Assembly (NCBI RefSeq): GCF_025273675.1
Contig: NZ_CP045809.1
Span: forward strand, 4,092,001-4,156,000
DNA length: 64,000 nucleotides
Direction: 5' to 3'
Origin: Gordonia pseudamarae
GTDB lineage: Bacteria; Actinomycetota; Actinomycetes; Mycobacteriales; Mycobacteriaceae
Below are positions 37,926 to 45,789 of this stretch, piece by piece. Within the stretch, counting starts at the first letter, position 1. Every line of letters begins with the position of its first letter. Position numbers and translations under genes: made by a program. A model generated the notes under the pieces. That model saw only the letters and a program-made list of their open reading frames with translations, was not told the DNA's origin and did no database searches.

Positions 37926-38102
37926 TCAGCCGCCGTTACACAGCAGATAGAGACGGTTTCCCTGATACGGTCCGAACGTGGCGATCAGATCGTCGCGGGA
38001 CGAACCGATCAGTTCGGCGACCGAGGTCATTCTGCGTGGCCCCGTGGGCTCGGCGGGCGAGCCGTCCACGGGTGGACGCGCCACGGCCATCTGGTTGTTC
38101 AC
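37926..38102 (-). CDS. Small ORF, 58 aa, function unknown
   Basis: A GTG-started frame of 58 codons, preceded by AGGGGA about 6 nt upstream. The C-terminal half, SVAELIGSSRDDLIATFGPY followed by QGNRLYLLCNGG, has regular hydrophobic/charged spacing and a single Cys near the end. No membrane segment or signal peptide. It lies alone in an 800-bp gap after the carboxylesterase. I do not recognise the family; it may be a real small protein or the end of a decayed gene. Confidence 0.45.
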   Translation of the reverse strand: MNNQMAVARPPVDGSPAEPTGPRRMTSVAELIGSSRDDLIATFGPYQGNRLYLLCNGG

Positions 38103-38555
38103 GGATTTCCCCTCACGTTTGGCAGGCTTGTGAAATCTGTTGATCTACAGCACTTTTTGCGGTTGGCACTGACCGCACACGAGTGACGCGCGGCCCGCGC
38201 GCCCCACCCCTCGCGGGACGCGGCCCGGCCGCACGGACTCGTTCAGACGAACCCCGTGTCGCAGTGCCGGACTGTGGCAGCCCCCCGTCGGCACTCGACG
38301 CGATGGTCCCGGCGCCGGGAACGCGACTTCGGAACGGATCTCGCCCGAAGTCCTCCCAACTCCCGAGCAACGTTACGTGTACGTAGGTTACTAGACCGTA
38401 GGGTAATCCAGCTCACGTTCCCGTGTCTACGTATTGCGGCTCATTCGAGTTGGCAAATTCTCTGTGCCGCCGCGCGCCCGGGAGTGGGGGTTCACCGACC
38501 GACCGACCGCCACGGACTGCCCACCCCGGCTCACCGACAACATCCGGAAAAGCAA
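38103..38555. other. Intergenic region without a convincing gene
   Basis: About 450 bp. Frames here have atypical Arg/Pro-rich content and no ribosome sites. It contains the palindrome TACGTGTACGTA near 38385 and an AT-richer stretch around 38385-38465 that could hold a promoter. Nothing else is supported. Confidence 0.5.
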
Positions 38556-38591
38556 AACGCCCGCGGACGACGTGCGTCGCCCGCGGGCGTT
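38556..38591 (-). terminator. Intrinsic terminator of the secreted-protein gene
   Basis: AACGCCCGCGG (38556-38566) pairs with CCGCGGGCGTT (38581-38591), and the inner CGACG/CGTCG extends the stem. On the minus strand it is followed by TTGCTTTTCC. It lies 16 nt past the stop at 38608: a strong classic terminator. Confidence 0.85.
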
Positions 38592-38607
38592 GATCGTGCC
38601 GGGCCGA

Positions 38608-39069
38608 TCAGCGGCGCCATGCCTGGTGCAGAGTCACCGAGTCTGTGACCACACCGCCACGCCACGGCTTCTTGAGGTAGACGTGGTTGTCGCCGTAGAA
38701 CGAGCCCGCACCCCACACCTTGACCGTGAGCGCGGTGTTCCAGGGAAGGTTGCGGACGACGTAGCGGTATCCGACCGACCGGCCGCTGTTCTGTGTGCCG
38801 ACCTTCCGCGCATGCGCGACGACACCGCCCCAGCGGTCGGTGATGACCACCGTCGGCGCCTGACCGAACGAACGCGGCCCGTGGCCGCGGTTATCGGGGC
38901 GGGAGGTCGTGGTCGTCCACACCGTGATGTCGACCCGGTTGGTCTCCTTGATCCAGCTCTTGCCCGGCCCGGTCGGGTTCGGACGCGCCGCGGCCTCACC
39001 TGCCACCAAACCTGCCAGACCCACAGACATAATCAGCGCCAAAAGCGCTACCGTGAGCTTTCTGAACAT
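38608..39069 (-). CDS. Small secreted protein, tandem paralogue 1
   Basis: A 153-aa exported protein. It has a basic start MFRKL, a hydrophobic core ALLALIMSVGLAGLVAG and a likely signal peptidase site after EAAA. The mature part has DITVWTTTTSR, VVITDRWGGVVAHAR, VVRNLPWNTALTVKVWG and FYGDNHVYLKK, all shared with the gene at 39327. No cysteines. The family is unknown to me; the mature part looks like a small all-beta domain. AAGGAA stands 6-7 nt before the ATG, and a strong terminator follows the stop. Confidence 0.78.
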   Translation of the reverse strand: MFRKLTVALLALIMSVGLAGLVAGEAAARPNPTGPGKSWIKETNRVDITVWTTTTSRPDNRGHGPRSFGQAPTVVITDRWGGVVAHARKVGTQNSGRSVGYRYVVRNLPWNTALTVKVWGAGSFYGDNHVYLKKPWRGGVVTDSVTLHQAWRR

Positions 39070-39326
39070 TGAAATTCCTTCCGTTGGACGCATCTGGCGC
39101 CACACTTCCGATGCAACGTCTCGTCCGTCTCATGATGATCCCCTCGAAGTGCACTTCGTCACAACTACCGGAATTGTTTCACGATGGGCCCGGGGAGTCG
39201 TCCAACCGGACTACCGACGGATCCGCGGACCGTCGGCGAAACCGCCCTCGTTACGGTCGAACCGGTAGGGGTCCATACCGGATCACCGGCACGGGGCGGA
39301 CGGCCGACGGACCGGCTCACCCGGGC

Positions 39327-39752
39327 CTACCGGCGGCCACCACCCTGACGCAGGTACACCGACTCGGTGACGAACCGATCACGCCACGTGCGCTCGAAGT
39401 AGACCTCATTGTCACCGTAGTACCGGCCACCGGAGACGCTCACCTTCAGCGGTGTGTTCCACGGCAGATCCCGGGCCACATAGCGGAAGGTGGTCCGGCC
39501 GTGATCGCGGTACCGGTCGACCTGCCGGGCGCCGGCGACGTAGCGTCCCCACCTGGTGGTGATGGTCACCTCCGGGCCCCGCCACGAATTCCAGTTCGTC
39601 GTCGACACCGTGATGTCGAGCTTGTTGGAGACCTGCCTCCCATTGTTATTGCCATGGTTCGAAGGAGCGGCAACGGCCTGGGCCGCGCCCCATCCCGCCA
39701 GTCCGATCGCCATGAGCAGTGCCATCACGGCCACCGAAAATCTTCTGTACAT
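39327..39752 (-). CDS. Small secreted protein, tandem paralogue 2
   Basis: A 141-aa exported protein with a signal peptide MYRRFSVAVMALLMAIGLAG and a cleavage region around AVAAPS. The mature part parallels its neighbour at 38608: DITVSTTNWN, VTITTRWGRYVAGARQV, YVARDLPWNTPLKVSVSG and YYGDNEVYFER. The pair arose by tandem duplication and has diverged strongly. GAGGAG lies upstream of the ATG. Possibly an envelope or secreted protein; function unknown. Confidence 0.78.
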   Translation of the reverse strand: MYRRFSVAVMALLMAIGLAGWGAAQAVAAPSNHGNNNGRQVSNKLDITVSTTNWNSWRGPEVTITTRWGRYVAGARQVDRYRDHGRTTFRYVARDLPWNTPLKVSVSGGRYYGDNEVYFERTWRDRFVTESVYLRQGGGRR

Positions 39753-40178
39753 TGATTCACTCCTCGTAGATAGTCGAGCACGCGCATTGACCTACGTTGG
39801 CGCGTACCCGTTTACCCCATCACACAACAGGTGCGACGAGAATCGTCGGCAGATCCGAGCGATAGCCGAACCTTAGGCGCGGTCGGCCGAAATGAAACGA
39901 GTAGTCGACTACTCGAATGCCGCAAACGAGCCATGGCATTCCGCCGATTCGCCGACCCCGACAGTATCGACTACTCGCATTTTGCACAATCATTCCTATT
40001 TCTCGAATGCGCAGTAAGTGATCTCCCGATGTCGTGCCGACGGCCGAACCCCTACGCGGTGGATCGGGGCTGAGATATGACCACGATCCACCGCATATCG
40101 CCGTTCCCATCGTCGATAGCCGAGGTGACGATTCGGGGGTACCGCGCACCCGACCGGAGGCTGTTTCAGCGGAAGGTG
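39753..40178. other. AT-richer intergenic region with a palindrome
   Basis: About 430 bp with no credible gene. It holds the 18-bp palindrome at 39898-39915 and its half-site copy at 39967-39977. Base composition is less GC-rich than the flanks, marking the left border of the Hsp70/dynamin region. Confidence 0.5.
39898..39915. promoter_or_regulatory. 18-bp perfect palindrome with nearby half-site
   Basis: CGAGTAGTCGACTACTCG is a perfect palindrome. Its right half, TCGACTACTCG, recurs at 39967-39977, 58 bp downstream. A regulator site is likely; the binder is unknown. Confidence 0.5.
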
Positions 40179-40210
40179 AGGAACTTTTCCAGATCTGACA
40201 TACTTCTGTT
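40179..40210 (+). promoter_or_regulatory. Possible ECF-type promoter before Hsp70-A
   Basis: GGAACTTTTCC at 40180 matches the shared -35, but the -10 (TACTTC near 40201) is off the common spacing and the gene starts 116 nt further on. Weakest member of the set. Confidence 0.4.
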
Positions 40211-40325
40211 CACCGACAGACATCATCGGCAAGAGACGGCCCACAGTCTGCGGCCACCGACGGCGACAGCTCGGACGACAACGGCTCGGACGACAAGAGG
40301 TTCACGGTTGACCTAGGGGGCACCC

Positions 40326-42137
40326 ATGACCATATCGAAGCTCAGTATCGACTTCGGCACCACCAACACAGCCGCGGCATTCGTCGACCGCCACGGCAAC
40401 CTCCACGAGGTCCGACTGTCGCATACCTCTACGTTGATGCCCTCGGCGGTCTTTGCCGACGGTGACAACCTGGTCGTGGGAGCAGCGGCGATCAACCTGT
40501 CCGCCACCAGACCCGATGCCTACGAACCCAACCCGAAACGACGCCTCCGCGAACCGAACATCCTTCTCGGCGACGTCCGTTACAAGACCACCAAACTCGC
40601 CGCGGCGGTCCTCCGGTCGGCAATCACCACCGCGAGCACCGTGCACGGCGGACCGTTCGACCAGGTCATCCTGACCCACCCCGACGGCTGGGCCGGACAT
40701 ATGCAGGCGCGACTCCGCAAAGCGGCCACCCGCACCGGACTGCACCCTCAGCAGATCACCCTGATCACCGAAGCCCAAGCAGCGGCACACTTCTACAGCA
40801 CCAACCACGACTTCCCCGACGACCCGCGGCTGTGCGTCTTCGACTTCGGCGCCGGCACCTGCGATGTAGCCGTACTCGATCGCACCCCCAGCGGGCAGTA
40901 CATCGTCGCCGCCTCCGACGGCCTGGAAGACCTCGGTGGCACCGACATCGACAGCCGCGTCTACGACTGGGTGCTGCGGCACATCACCGCCAACACCCCC
41001 CACATCGTCGGGCAAATACGCAGCCCACACGCCGCGCTGACTCTCATCGACCGAGTCCGCGACGCCAAGGAATCCCTCTCCACAGCCAACCGCGCTATCA
41101 TCCCTGTCCCCGGCGGAGAACCAATTCAACTGACCCGCAACGAATTCGATTCACTCATCTACCGGGACGTACAACGCGCGGTCGCCCTCACCCAACGCGT
41201 GATCACTGCCGCCAACCGCTCCTCGAACGCCCCGGTGGGCCAGATCTACCTCGTCGGCGGGTCCAGCCACATCCCGCTGGTCCATCGCGAACTCAGCGCA
41301 CTCGGCACCATCGCCACCCTCGGCGACCCCAAGACCGTCGTCGTTCAGGGGGCTCTCGCCCGACCCGCGCCGGTGACTCCACCACCGATCCCTCCGGATC
41401 CCGGACCCCGACCGGACCCCACACCACCACCTCCTCCCCCGCCACCACCCAAGCGTCGGGCGCTGGTCGTCGGCATGCTCGCGTTGGCCGTCGTCGTCGC
41501 GACCGCCATTGTCGCAGCCGTCGTCGTCATCGCGCAGAATGACGATCCGCCGACACCGAACAACGCCGGCGGATCGTACGAACCCGCAGGCTCCGGCACT
41601 GATGTTTCCGACAACTCCGACGGTGGCACATCAGCCGACAACGGTTCCACCGGTGAGGTTTTGTCGGGCTCCGGTGGGTGCGGTTTCGCGACCGAGACCT
41701 CTCCCACCGAACGCCAATGTCAGCTCCTGGCCAAGATGCCGTCGGAGATCAAGTCCGTGGCCACCTGTGATCCGACTGATCCGTGGCGCGGTTCGAACAC
41801 GGCTGTGCAATGCCTTCCACCCTCCAACGCATCCGCACCGTATTACAGCGTGGTGCTGTACGACTACTCCGATTCAGCCACCGAAATCACCGCGGTCAAC
41901 TTTTCCGAGCCACCGGAGAACGGCACCTGGCCCGAACCCAATTCACAGAACACGTGGACCACCCCGACAGGTACCACCGGCGGAAGAATGTACTCATTCA
42001 GCACCAACGCGGGCACGTGGCATCAGATATGCACTACCCGATGGAGCACGAAGACGGCGTCATGCATCGGTTACGATCCACGCGTTCGGACAGCCACACA
42101 GGTGGTCGGCTGGTGGCAAAATCAGGTGTACCTGTGA
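40326..42137 (+). CDS. Hsp70-like ATPase with TM segment and ectodomain (Hsp70-A)
   Basis: A 603-aa protein. Residues 1-345 form an Hsp70-type actin-fold ATPase: phosphate-1 loop SIDFGTTNTAAAF, phosphate-2 loop CVFDFGAGTCDVAVLD (near 170) and adenosine loop IYLVGGSSHIPLVHREL (near 306). No Hsp70 substrate-binding domain follows. Instead there is a proline-rich linker (about 343-375), one TM helix (377-403) and a ~200-residue domain with four or more cysteines, low complexity then folded (CQLLAKMPSEIKSVATC onward). The predicted topology puts the ATPase inside and the C-terminus outside, as in receptor kinases. GGGGG precedes the ATG. First of four such proteins here; function unknown. Confidence 0.85.
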   Translation: MTISKLSIDFGTTNTAAAFVDRHGNLHEVRLSHTSTLMPSAVFADGDNLVVGAAAINLSATRPDAYEPNPKRRLREPNILLGDVRYKTTKLAAAVLRSAITTASTVHGGPFDQVILTHPDGWAGHMQARLRKAATRTGLHPQQITLITEAQAAAHFYSTNHDFPDDPRLCVFDFGAGTCDVAVLDRTPSGQYIVAASDGLEDLGGTDIDSRVYDWVLRHITANTPHIVGQIRSPHAALTLIDRVRDAKESLSTANRAIIPVPGGEPIQLTRNEFDSLIYRDVQRAVALTQRVITAANRSSNAPVGQIYLVGGSSHIPLVHRELSALGTIATLGDPKTVVVQGALARPAPVTPPPIPPDPGPRPDPTPPPPPPPPPKRRALVVGMLALAVVVATAIVAAVVVIAQNDDPPTPNNAGGSYEPAGSGTDVSDNSDGGTSADNGSTGEVLSGSGGCGFATETSPTERQCQLLAKMPSEIKSVATCDPTDPWRGSNTAVQCLPPSNASAPYYSVVLYDYSDSATEITAVNFSEPPENGTWPEPNSQNTWTTPTGTTGGRMYSFSTNAGTWHQICTTRWSTKTASCIGYDPRVRTATQVVGWWQNQVYL

Positions 42138-42153
42138 TCTTTCGCACTTCGGA

Positions 42154-42340
42154 TTAGGGGATCCATTTGGCGCGCCGAGCGATGGTGCCGCGCAGGAGGA
42201 ATGCGAGGAACCGTTGCCGCTCATCCGATGTGGGTTGCCGGGAGCCGGCGAGCGAATACCCGACGATCAGCTTGTTGACATCGGCGACGCCGACGACCGC
42301 CGCGGTTTCCCCCGCCCGGTACAGATTCCAGCAAGATGCG
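42154..42340 (-). pseudogene. Remnant of an Hsp70-C-like C-terminus
   Basis: On the minus strand this stretch encodes AGETAAVVGVADVN, then GSRQPTSDERQRFLAF, then RGTIARRAKWIP and a stop. It matches, in order, the end of Hsp70-C at 45790 (ARETAATAVAAGVADAD, GGARQPTADERRQFLAD, RGIITRRAELVP), with a ~25-residue internal deletion. No start or upstream domain remains; the Nudix gene begins where the rest should be. It is the scar of a deleted fifth paralogue. Confidence 0.7.
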
Positions 42341-42353
42341 CGGTCGACGACGG

Positions 42354-42803
42354 TCAGCGAACCGGTCCCAGAATGGTCAATGGATAGACGACTCCGCCGC
42401 CGAGGACATGCCGCGCCAATGTCACCACCTCGGACGAACGCAGATCGAGCTTTCGCAATTCATCGAATGTCGCCCATCTCGCGCCGAGCGTATCCTTGTT
42501 GGGTTCGGTGCGGGGCGGGTCGTCGGTCTTCGGGGATGCCACATAGATCACGCGGGCCCGCGCGGCGCCGCCGTCGACGGGCTGGTAGTTCACCGACAGC
42601 ACGCCATCGAGGGTGATCTCGATGCCGGCCTCCTCCATGGTCTCGCGGTGCGCGGCATCGGCGAAGGTCTCACCCACCTCGACCCGCCCTGCGGGGATAT
42701 ACCACGTCTCACCGTGTTTGCGCTCGTGCACCACCAGTATCCGCCGCCCCAAGCGGACGACGACAAGTGCGAAACTCCACGTCGGAATAGGTTCACGTGC
42801 CAT
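42354..42803 (-). CDS. Nudix hydrolase
   Basis: A 149-aa Nudix-domain protein with a complete box GRVEVGETFADAAHRETMEE followed by AGI (G-x5-E-x7-RE-x2-EE-x-G). It would cleave a nucleoside-diphosphate-linked substrate of unknown identity. The ATG at 42803 has GGGGAG 5 nt upstream; in-frame ATGs at 42824 and 42839 lack this. It stands between two gene remnants and appears to be an unrelated single gene in the Hsp70/dynamin region. Confidence 0.88.
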   Translation of the reverse strand: MAREPIPTWSFALVVVRLGRRILVVHERKHGETWYIPAGRVEVGETFADAAHRETMEEAGIEITLDGVLSVNYQPVDGGAARARVIYVASPKTDDPPRTEPNKDTLGARWATFDELRKLDLRSSEVVTLARHVLGGGVVYPLTILGPVR

Positions 42804-42879
42804 AGTTGCTCCCCAATCGGTCATGCCCCGACCCTCCACGTGGGGTCAGGACCACCTCGTCGAACCTGACCCGCAAACC

Positions 42880-43016
42880 TCACTCGGCCTCACCACCCTG
42901 TTCACCTACCGCAGCCGCCTCGACCAGGCCGTTCTCGTCGGCGTCGACGACACCATCGCCATCGAGATCTGAGGATCGGCCGGCCAACCCTGGGTGTTGA
43001 CTACTGCATCCGACAT
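42880..43016 (-). pseudogene. Frameshifted DxDxDG-repeat gene
   Basis: The minus strand begins MSDAVVNTQG, like the intact repeat protein at 51244 (MSDATTTNQ). About 14 codons on, the calcium-repeat sequence SDLDGDGVVDADENGLVEAA continues in another frame and stops after EAE. A small indel and a large truncation explain this. Its promoter at 43057-43088 is still perfect, so the loss is recent. Confidence 0.65.
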
Positions 43017-43056
43017 GGGCTTTTCGTGATTCTCTCTGTACGGTCGTGGTCAATCA

Positions 43057-43088
43057 GGTAGGAGACCGACCAGCGGGAGAAAGTTCCC
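43057..43088 (-). promoter_or_regulatory. ECF-type promoter (of pseudogene 43016)
   Basis: Minus strand: GGGAACTTTCTC, then TCTCCTACC at the shared spacing (22 nt from GGAAC to TACC). It faces the promoter at 43099 back to back. Confidence 0.75.
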
Positions 43089-43098
43089 ACGGACAAGC

Positions 43099-43130
43099 AG
43101 GAACTTTGAGCCCGAGCCAGAACTCCTACT
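43099..43130 (+). promoter_or_regulatory. ECF-type promoter of gene 43204
   Basis: GGAACTTTGAG at 43100, with ACTCCTACT ending at 43130; 22 nt separate GGAAC from TACT. Confidence 0.75.
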
Positions 43131-43203
43131 GATCGACGGCAACCACGCGGGACAGGACCTCTCCAACTCGGATACCAACCCCTGCTCCCCTTAGCAGAAT
43201 CGC

Positions 43204-44889
43204 ATGGGGATTCACCTGATGAACAGTTCCTGGTACGTGACCACCGGGTTGCACACGCTACACACGATTTCGGCGGGCGCACCCGTACAGGTCATCGCCG
43301 CCGCTCCCGGCCGGTCGGTCGTCGACATCCACCCGGGTTTCGCCGTGCTGCTCACCTGGGACGAGCGTACGTCCATCGCTCAGCGAACGGTGTCGATCGC
43401 CCTGCTCGGGCTACGCCCCGCAGCCGGGTCGAGCGTCGCTTTCGTGGTGGTTCCGCCACATGAGGTGAACGGCACCCACGATCTGATGCGTCGGGCATAC
43501 ATCGAGAACTGGTCGCATCGGGCGCCGCATAACGTCATGGGATTCAGCACGAGCAGCTCGGAATCCGGTGTAACAGCCATCATTGAATATCTGGCCTCGT
43601 TACCGGTCCGAAATATGGGGGATCTCGGCGACAACGGCTGGGTGGGGATGTTCGCATGGCTCGGCGACTTCGCGGGTGGCGGCGTGGCCGATATCCGGCA
43701 CGCGGTATGGGACAGCGGCACATTCGGAAGGTGCCGACCTCATTCTCGGGCACCCCTACCCACGGTCGTCAACTATCCGCGCCTCCGGCAACCCAGGTGG
43801 TACCGGCAGCTGGGGTCGCATGTCACCGAGTCGGGCTTTGCCGTCGAATGCCTCGGGGATGACGCAGTGACCGATCAACGGATCATCGACACCGGTCGTG
43901 GGATACATCTTTCGATCACTGAACCCGACGACAACACCGTCCTGGCCCTGATCTTCTTCCCCGACCCGGAAGTCAGCTCGGCAATCAAACCAGCCGCCCT
44001 TGAATTATACTGGGACAGCGATGATTACCCGTTCCGCATCACCCCGGCACCCAATCGCCCCGATCACTGTACCGACATCACGCTCGGCAACCCGAGCCAA
44101 GGGCCCGAATTTTGCTGCGTCCTGAGGCCCGACGACGTCGACAAGCTGGTCACGCTGATCTGCAAGGCACCCGCCGCCTCGGCGTACACGATAACCGAAT
44201 GGCCATTTCCCGGAATCTGTGTGTGGCGCGGCACCATCGCCGACAATGGGCAAGCCGTCGTAGAGCTGATTCCCCCGGATATGGTGGCCGAAGACTTCCA
44301 CAGTGGCCGCTATACCCAGGTCACCACTGTCGACATCACGTCGCAGTGGTCGTTCTCCGATCAGGCATCGCGTCCGGTGGCGCGGATGGTGCACGTCGAT
44401 GGACCAACGCCAGCCGCATCGTCCATGCCCCCAGCAGCGCCGAAGGTGATTTCGGTAACCGGCGGACCCGTGGCCGAGGAATCACTGATCACCGTGCACG
44501 TCCCGGGCGGATGGTTCGAGAAGGTGTCGGTGAGTCTGTTCGCACCCGACGGCGAGGCCAATGCGATCGTGTCGGTGGAACCGCTCGACGAGTCGATCGG
44601 CCTCGACCGGTACAGTGCCGTCCAGGGCGACCTGCTGCGCCAGGAATTCGACGACTATCGGGAAATCTCCTTCGAGAGAATACAATTGGACGATGGTACG
44701 TCCTGTGATCTGCGTGTGTTCTCCTGGCGTCCGCCCGACGGGGTGCCCGTCACCCAGATGCAGCTGTACTACGTCGAACCGGGACACGGCTTTACCACGA
44801 CAGCGACCACACCGTCGACCCAGTTCCATCGTTTCGAGGACGTCTTCCGCCGCACCCTGACCACGCTCCGGCTGGGCCGAGGGGCCTAG
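43204..44889 (+). CDS. Hypothetical multi-domain protein of the ECF-regulated cluster
   Basis: A 561-aa soluble protein without signal peptide or TM helix. Three parts can be told apart: residues 1-180 with a PPHEVNGTHDLMRRAYIENW region, a middle part with VLRPDDVDKLVTLICKAPA, and a C-terminal ~130-residue domain. That last domain (from TVHVPGGWFEKVSVSLF to FRRTLTTLRLG) resembles DcrB/PsbP-like folds; this is a weak resemblance. A broken copy of the middle part lies at 50966-51075. Start 43204 or 43219; the second follows GGGGA. A shared-type promoter lies 74 nt upstream. Function unknown. Confidence 0.7.
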   Translation: MGIHLMNSSWYVTTGLHTLHTISAGAPVQVIAAAPGRSVVDIHPGFAVLLTWDERTSIAQRTVSIALLGLRPAAGSSVAFVVVPPHEVNGTHDLMRRAYIENWSHRAPHNVMGFSTSSSESGVTAIIEYLASLPVRNMGDLGDNGWVGMFAWLGDFAGGGVADIRHAVWDSGTFGRCRPHSRAPLPTVVNYPRLRQPRWYRQLGSHVTESGFAVECLGDDAVTDQRIIDTGRGIHLSITEPDDNTVLALIFFPDPEVSSAIKPAALELYWDSDDYPFRITPAPNRPDHCTDITLGNPSQGPEFCCVLRPDDVDKLVTLICKAPAASAYTITEWPFPGICVWRGTIADNGQAVVELIPPDMVAEDFHSGRYTQVTTVDITSQWSFSDQASRPVARMVHVDGPTPAASSMPPAAPKVISVTGGPVAEESLITVHVPGGWFEKVSVSLFAPDGEANAIVSVEPLDESIGLDRYSAVQGDLLRQEFDDYREISFERIQLDDGTSCDLRVFSWRPPDGVPVTQMQLYYVEPGHGFTTTATTPSTQFHRFEDVFRRTLTTLRLGRGA

Positions 44890-45060
44890 GTGTAAGACCT
44901 ACGCAGAGCCACAGCGACGACCGATGATCAGGCAGGAAATCGGCGGTGCAGGGCCAAGTGAATCTACCATGCACGAAAACCCTTGTCCCCCAAGCTTGGG
45001 CAGGCCGGTAGACAACGTCTTCTGGATGCCAGGCCGCACAGACCGTCCGCTCAGCGATCC

Positions 45061-45600
45061 TCAGTACTCCGACGAGTCGTACGGCTCCCTGTCGACCGCA
45101 TCACTCCACGAATCCCGGTCGGCATCCGGGGTCGGCGCCAACCACACATCGATCTGCTCGTTGTCGCTGTCCTGAATTTTCTGCATCAGATCGTAGGCGT
45201 TCTGATCCCGGATATTCCCGGACTCGTCGAAGGCCGCGTTCCACAGCGGGCTTCCCGGTCCGGTGCCACTCCCGGTCGTGCTCGTCCCGCCCGGCGCTAC
45301 CGCAGTGTCCGCCGTACCTTCACCATCGGTGTCCACGTAGGTGGTGCCGTTGACGACGATCGTCTCGAACAGTCCGTTCTGATCATTGTCGGCGCCGACC
45401 GTCTCGAAGTGTCCGTCGCCGTCCATGTCGACGGCTTCACCGTCGATGAGACCATCCTGGTTACGGTCGAACTGGTAGGTGTCGATCACGTTGTCACCGT
45501 TGGTGTCCCGTGCGAATGCGTCGGCAACACCGTCGCCGGTGGTATCAAGTGCCAGCGTGTCGGCGACACCGTCGCCGTCGGTGTCGAATCCCTGCGTCAT
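45061..45600 (-). CDS. DxDxDG calcium-type repeat protein (paralogue 1)
   Basis: A 179-aa highly acidic protein starting MTQGFDTDGDGVADTLALD and continuing with about eight loops of the form DxNxDGxxD, as in EF-hand-like or thrombospondin type-3 repeats that bind calcium. After VNGTTYVDTDGEGTADT comes a Gly/Ser/Thr linker and a C-terminal part ending in DREPYDSSEY. There is no signal peptide or TM helix. It is close to the protein at 52979 (same start, same middle, similar end). GAGGAGA precedes the ATG and a shared-type promoter is 50 nt upstream. Confidence 0.82.
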   Translation of the reverse strand: MTQGFDTDGDGVADTLALDTTGDGVADAFARDTNGDNVIDTYQFDRNQDGLIDGEAVDMDGDGHFETVGADNDQNGLFETIVVNGTTYVDTDGEGTADTAVAPGGTSTTGSGTGPGSPLWNAAFDESGNIRDQNAYDLMQKIQDSDNEQIDVWLAPTPDADRDSWSDAVDREPYDSSEY

Positions 45601-45652
45601 TGTCGTCTCCTCGTCTTGGTCGCCGGTTGTTGTCGACCGATGATTGATAACA

Positions 45653-45683
45653 GTTATGAGCACGCCGGAGCGGGAAAAGTTCC
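45653..45683 (-). promoter_or_regulatory. ECF-type promoter of repeat gene 45600
   Basis: Minus strand GGAACTTTTCCC, then GCTCATAAC; 22 nt between GGAAC and TAAC. Confidence 0.7.
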
Positions 45684-45789
45684 TCACCACCGTGAATCGC
45701 CGACCAACCGGTTGCGGTGCGCCGACTGTCGCGGAGACACCGCTGTGAGGAGCACCTACGGTTCATAGCGCCGATCATCGGGTGCCGCG

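Noticed and set aside
37485..38186. 233-codon plus-strand frame after the carboxylesterase
   Set aside because: It begins inside the esterase gene in a wrong frame and has no ribosome site or protein-like pattern beyond it.
38183..38386. Plus-strand frame of 67 codons in the gap before the secreted-protein pair
   Set aside because: Arg/Pro-rich composition, no ribosome site, no recognisable motif.
40326..42137. Naming the Hsp70-like proteins DnaK
   Set aside because: They have the ATPase fold but lack the DnaK substrate-binding domain and EEVD-type end, and carry membrane helices and foreign domains.
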